From Clostridia bacterium (lineage in GTDB: Bacteria; Bacillota; Clostridia; Oscillospirales; CAG-272): 64,000 nt of DNA. The notes under the pieces are model-generated. The model saw nothing but the letters and a program-made list of their open reading frames with translations. It made no database searches and had not been told where the DNA came from. This document shows positions 61,105-64,000 of this stretch, one piece after another. The stretch covers positions 1 through 64,000 of the forward strand of contig JAFVVP010000005.1 in NCBI GenBank assembly GCA_017502135.1, read 5' to 3'. Numbering within the stretch: the stretch's first letter is position 1; the number at the start of each line of letters is the position of its first letter. The position numbers were made by a program, and so were the translations under genes.

Positions 61105-61386
61105 ATGCATCAGATCAAAAGCAACGTGTTTTTTAAGACTGCAGTTGTTTTTCTTGCGATTTTCTGTATCGTTATGATAGTTACCCTCCAGCTCCAATAC
61201 AATCGTCTTAAAGAACAAAAGGAAACGCTTACGCTTGAAATCAGAGCAGCGAGCGATCGAATCGAGGCTGTACAGACGATTTTAGACACACCCTTTGACG
61301 ATGAATATATTATAAAAATTGCAAGAGAAAAATTGAATTTGCGTTTACCTGAGGAAGTTGTGTTCTATAATGACTTGAATAACTAA
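61105..61386 (+). CDS. divIC: Septum formation initiator, DivIC/FtsB family
   Basis: DivIC is a bitopic division protein in the FtsL-DivIB complex. The 93-residue protein has a short cytoplasmic start, one membrane helix (TAVVFLAIFCIVMIVTLQLQ), a coiled coil to about residue 65 and the family ending IIKIAREKLNLRLPEEVVFY. ATG 61105 follows AAAGGAG by nine bases; the TTG at 61096 is too close. Last gene of the yab cluster. Confidence 0.93.
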   Translation: MHQIKSNVFFKTAVVFLAIFCIVMIVTLQLQYNRLKEQKETLTLEIRAASDRIEAVQTILDTPFDDEYIIKIAREKLNLRLPEEVVFYNDLNN

Positions 61387-61416
61387 GTCAGTACGAATTT
61401 GAATACAAATATAACT

Positions 61417-61450
61417 TGTGTCGTGGCTGCCGAAGGGTTGTCACGACACA
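61417..61450 (+). terminator. Possible terminator after divIC
   Basis: TGTGTCGTG (61417-61425) pairs with CACGACACA (61442-61450). The T-tract behind it is poor (GTTCTTCTC), so termination may be incomplete. Confidence 0.4.
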
Positions 61451-61477
61451 GTTCTTCTCAGAAGATTGGAGTTAATT

Positions 61478-62437
61478 ATGAAGGAATATAAAAGTGATGT
61501 AGCTGTAATCGGTGCCGGCCCCGCCGGCCTCACAGCGGCAATTTATGCCGCACGTGCAGGTCTTTCAGTTACAGTTTTTGACGGCAACGGAACCGGCGGC
61601 CAAATGCTACTTGCCCATGAAATCGAAAATTACGCCGGATTTAAGAAGATTAGCGGTATGGAACTGTCCGATGCGATGACTGCACAGGCACAGGCACTTG
61701 GCGCAGACATTACGTTCTCTTCCGTTTTGTCAGTTTCTCCGAATGATGGCGCATTCTCTGTTACAAGCGATGTCGGCGTTTCAGCGCACCGTGCTGTCAT
61801 TCTTGCTACCGGTACGAGCAGGCGCAAACTTTCCGTCCCCGGCGAGGAAGAGTTTATCGGTCGCGGCGTCTCGTACTGCGCTGTATGTGACGGTCGCTTT
61901 TTTACCGGGAAAGACGTCGTTGTAGTAGGCGGTGGAAACACTGCCGTTGGTGATGCTTTATATCTTTCGAAAATCTGCAAATCCGTTACGTTGATTCACC
62001 GCCGTGATTCATTCAGAGCGGATCAGATTCTTGTGGAGCGACTCAACGCTTGTGAAAACGTAAAAACGATCATGCAAGCCAGAGTGGAGAAGATTACAGG
62101 TAATTTCCGTGTAGAATCTGCTCAAATTCTTTGCAACGGCAAGGACACGTTGCCGTCACCTATGATTCTGCCGACCGACGGTGTATTTGTTGCTGTCGGA
62201 AGTGTCCCGACGCTTCCGTCCCTTGAAGCGTTCAGCAGTCTTGCAAAAGATCAAAGCGGGTATCTTATCACAGACGAAAGATGCCAAACGACGATTCCCG
62301 GGCTATATGCCGCGGGTGACGTGCGTGCAAAAACGCTCCGACAAATCGCCACCGCATCGGCAGACGGCGCGATTGCCGCTGTTGAAGCATCGGAGTTTCT
62401 TGTGTCGCATCCAAAAAATAAAGGTACGGCCGTGTAA
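61478..62437 (+). CDS. trxB: Thioredoxin reductase
   Basis: TrxB passes electrons from NADPH to thioredoxin. The 319-residue protein has both nucleotide sites (AVIGAGPAGLTAAIYAARAG and VVVVGGGNTAVGDALYLSK), the redox motif CAVCDG, and the C-terminal FAD segment GLYAAGDVRAKTLRQI. Start ATG 61478 is fixed by the family N-terminus. It follows the yab cluster and precedes a serine hydrolase. Confidence 0.95.
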   Translation: MKEYKSDVAVIGAGPAGLTAAIYAARAGLSVTVFDGNGTGGQMLLAHEIENYAGFKKISGMELSDAMTAQAQALGADITFSSVLSVSPNDGAFSVTSDVGVSAHRAVILATGTSRRKLSVPGEEEFIGRGVSYCAVCDGRFFTGKDVVVVGGGNTAVGDALYLSKICKSVTLIHRRDSFRADQILVERLNACENVKTIMQARVEKITGNFRVESAQILCNGKDTLPSPMILPTDGVFVAVGSVPTLPSLEAFSSLAKDQSGYLITDERCQTTIPGLYAAGDVRAKTLRQIATASADGAIAAVEASEFLVSHPKNKGTAV

Positions 62438-62476
62438 GGCTTTCGATCTAACTTTTCAGTCGGAGTACAAAATATA

Positions 62477-63865
62477 ATGAAAAAAAGACCGGCGATAGTC
62501 GCTATATCACTTTTGTGTGCGGCAGTGCTCGTTTTAGGGTCAATGTCAGTTTGGCTCTATTTCGAGTATGAGAGTCCTGAAGAATTAGCCGTCAAAGCAC
62601 TCGCTGCTGCTCTTGCAGACGATCTCGAAAAAGCAAACGCAGTCATAGAGTCGCAGAATGCAGACAATGATACCTTACGTGCGCGTGAGTCTGCACTCCA
62701 AAAAGAAGTAGAGGAACTTGAATATAAGGTCAACCTCCTCATTGAAAGTGATGTAGCGTCCGATGCATACCAGCAGATTCTTCTTGACGAAATCAGCAAA
62801 TTGAAGAATGAAGCGGAACTGTCGGCTGATCGCGTAAAAGAACTTGAGGATCTTGTAGTATCCTATGAAAAAATTGCGTATTACAACATTAGCTACAATG
62901 TTGAGAAGGTCAGCGAGTTAATTTTGCTTATGTCAGAGTCGAACCGTCCCTCCCGCACGGTCGTTATCGAGAAAATGGATGACGCAACGGGCGAGGTCGT
63001 CGATTTCACTGTGGAGGAGCGCCCGGGCAAGTTATCGTTCTACTACAAGGACCTCACTACCGGATACGTGATTACTTATAACGATTCTGAAATCATGTAC
63101 GCCGCCAGTGTCATCAAGGCGCCGTATATATTCTCGCTGCTCAGCGCCGTTGTAGAGTTCGAAAACAGTAAGCATTATTTTGATCCGGACGGGAATGCTT
63201 TATATGATGAAGAGGGAAATCCACTCTTTCAAGGTGAGCATCCCAATCTGGATGATGAAGGACGGATCATATACCTCCCCGGTGAAGAAAAATACGATCT
63301 CTCGCGCGTCTGGAGTTTAAACAAAGAGGAAATGATGCAGGAAGGCTCCGGCGTTCTGAAGGATAAAGAAGATGGCTTTCAGTTGACGTATCTTGAGCTC
63401 ATCGAGTATGCGCTTAAGTACAGCGATAACATAGCTTTTGCCGAGCTCAGAAAGATGTTTGGCTATGAGGAATATTATAGAATGGCCGAAGCGCTCGGTG
63501 TGAAAGGGCACAGAAAAGGCTATATGCAGTTGTCCGCGGACGATGCAGGGAGATTCTTTGACGCGATCTACACCTTTATTGAAGGGAACGTAACGTACGG
63601 CTCCATTATGAAGGATGTAATGATCCACTCTATTCATTCTATTATGATCACGCCCGCTGTTTCTCCCTCTGTAACGGCACATAAATACGGGTGGGATATA
63701 GATGCATATCACGATGCTGCTATCGTATATGATGAGAATCCGTATTTACTTGTTATTATGACGGATTACGATGACGGCGGAACTGCGGCGAATGCATATA
63801 TCCACAAGATTACTCGGCTCATAAATGAAATCCATAGAGAGTTCCACGAAGAAAAACAACAGTAA
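62477..63865 (+). CDS. Membrane-anchored serine hydrolase, class A beta-lactamase-like
   Basis: A 462-residue protein with an N-terminal membrane helix (about residues 8-28), a coiled coil at about 45-130 and a beta-lactamase-fold domain outside the membrane. The SxxK motif is ASVIKAP with Ser211 and Lys214; SDN is at 316-318 (YSDN) and KYG at 403-405 stands for KTG. Such proteins are D,D-carboxypeptidases or beta-lactamase relatives acting on peptidoglycan. The coiled coil could bring it to a division or spore complex, which is inference. Confidence 0.85.
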   Translation: MKKRPAIVAISLLCAAVLVLGSMSVWLYFEYESPEELAVKALAAALADDLEKANAVIESQNADNDTLRARESALQKEVEELEYKVNLLIESDVASDAYQQILLDEISKLKNEAELSADRVKELEDLVVSYEKIAYYNISYNVEKVSELILLMSESNRPSRTVVIEKMDDATGEVVDFTVEERPGKLSFYYKDLTTGYVITYNDSEIMYAASVIKAPYIFSLLSAVVEFENSKHYFDPDGNALYDEEGNPLFQGEHPNLDDEGRIIYLPGEEKYDLSRVWSLNKEEMMQEGSGVLKDKEDGFQLTYLELIEYALKYSDNIAFAELRKMFGYEEYYRMAEALGVKGHRKGYMQLSADDAGRFFDAIYTFIEGNVTYGSIMKDVMIHSIHSIMITPAVSPSVTAHKYGWDIDAYHDAAIVYDENPYLLVIMTDYDDGGTAANAYIHKITRLINEIHREFHEEKQQ

Positions 63866-63873
63866 AAGTTAAG

Positions 63874-63910
63874 TCGCCAGATGATAAACGAACATTTGGC
63901 GATTTTTTCT
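63874..63910 (+). terminator. Terminator after the serine hydrolase
   Basis: TCGCCAGATG (63874-63883) pairs with CATTTGGCGA (63893-63902), followed by TTTTTTC. The last 90 bases of the window are AT-rich and hold nothing I can support. Confidence 0.8.
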
Positions 63911-64000
63911 TTTGTTGGATGAATTGTGCAATGTGATTAAAAATGTTTGAATAAATATTTCACTTTTGTTTCAAGTGCACAAAATCTGTTGCGTTGTATT

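Noticed and set aside
1..64000. CRISPR arrays, transposases, integrases or att sites
   Set aside because: No regularly spaced repeats of 25-40 bp and no recombinase-like protein was found; the only mobile-element signs are the polyvalent frame and the palindromic element.

Overview
The window looks like chromosomal DNA of a spore-forming Firmicute of the class Clostridia, possibly a gut member near the Oscillospirales. The sporulation genes sigG, spoIVB, yabP and yabQ, a clostridial-type infC-rpmI-rplT operon, cdaA-cdaR, rel, and near-consensus sigma-A promoters (TTGACA-N17-TATAAT) point to Firmicutes. Host-glycan genes (sialic acid catabolism and an N-acetylhexosamine 1-kinase) suggest an intestinal habitat. 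The species cannot be named from the sequence alone.

Layout. 1-180: 3' end of a 23S rRNA gene and a strong terminator, with no 5S gene behind it. 1-3087 (minus): one open frame of 1,029 codons that encodes part of a mobile-element 'polyvalent' protein (a HEIQH zincin-like module and two nuclease-associated-type modules) and stays open through the terminator into the 23S sequence. Two 73-nt antisense RNA candidates, each with its own sigma-A-type promoter, lie inside it. 3095-6780: infC-rpmI-rplT, an rRNA methyltransferase and dprA. 6848-23608 (plus): topA, trmFO, plsX, rnc, smc, ftsY, rdgB, yhbY, nadD, yqeK, an LCP ligase, rsfS and leuS, which are DNA topology, tRNA modification, lipid, chromosome segregation, NAD and ribosome-silencing functions. 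23669-30485: rpsU, an N-acetylhexosamine kinase facing a ROK regulator, an orphan BlaI-type repressor with an unknown protein, a DivIVA-like/XRE-TPR pair on minus, and an MBL hydrolase. 30507-34147: adjacent GluRS and GlnRS genes, then tRNA-Lys. 34154-38393: a GNAT-like acyltransferase and a large secreted metallophosphoesterase. 38438-39211: sigG with a sigma-F promoter. 39321-39501: a palindrome-rich repeat-like element. 39509-44122: nanK-nanE-nagA-nanA on minus with a divergent AraC regulator. 44156-45340: spoIVB.

45513-63865 is a long plus-strand run: cdaA-cdaR (c-di-AMP synthesis), an FAD oxidoreductase, recJ, rel, dtd, hemZ, a uridine-kinase-like gene, then a cluster matching the Bacillus yabM-yabN-yabO-yabP-yabQ-divIC order with an HU gene inserted, then trxB and a membrane-anchored serine hydrolase.

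The most unusual part is the first 3 kb. A mobile-element protein remnant sits between an rRNA operon and infC. Its repeated linker reads, on the opposite strand, as promoter, closing stem, inner hairpin and U-tract, in two copies whose predicted RNAs have the same length and architecture but different sequence. The palindromic element upstream of sigG is the second candidate for something undescribed.
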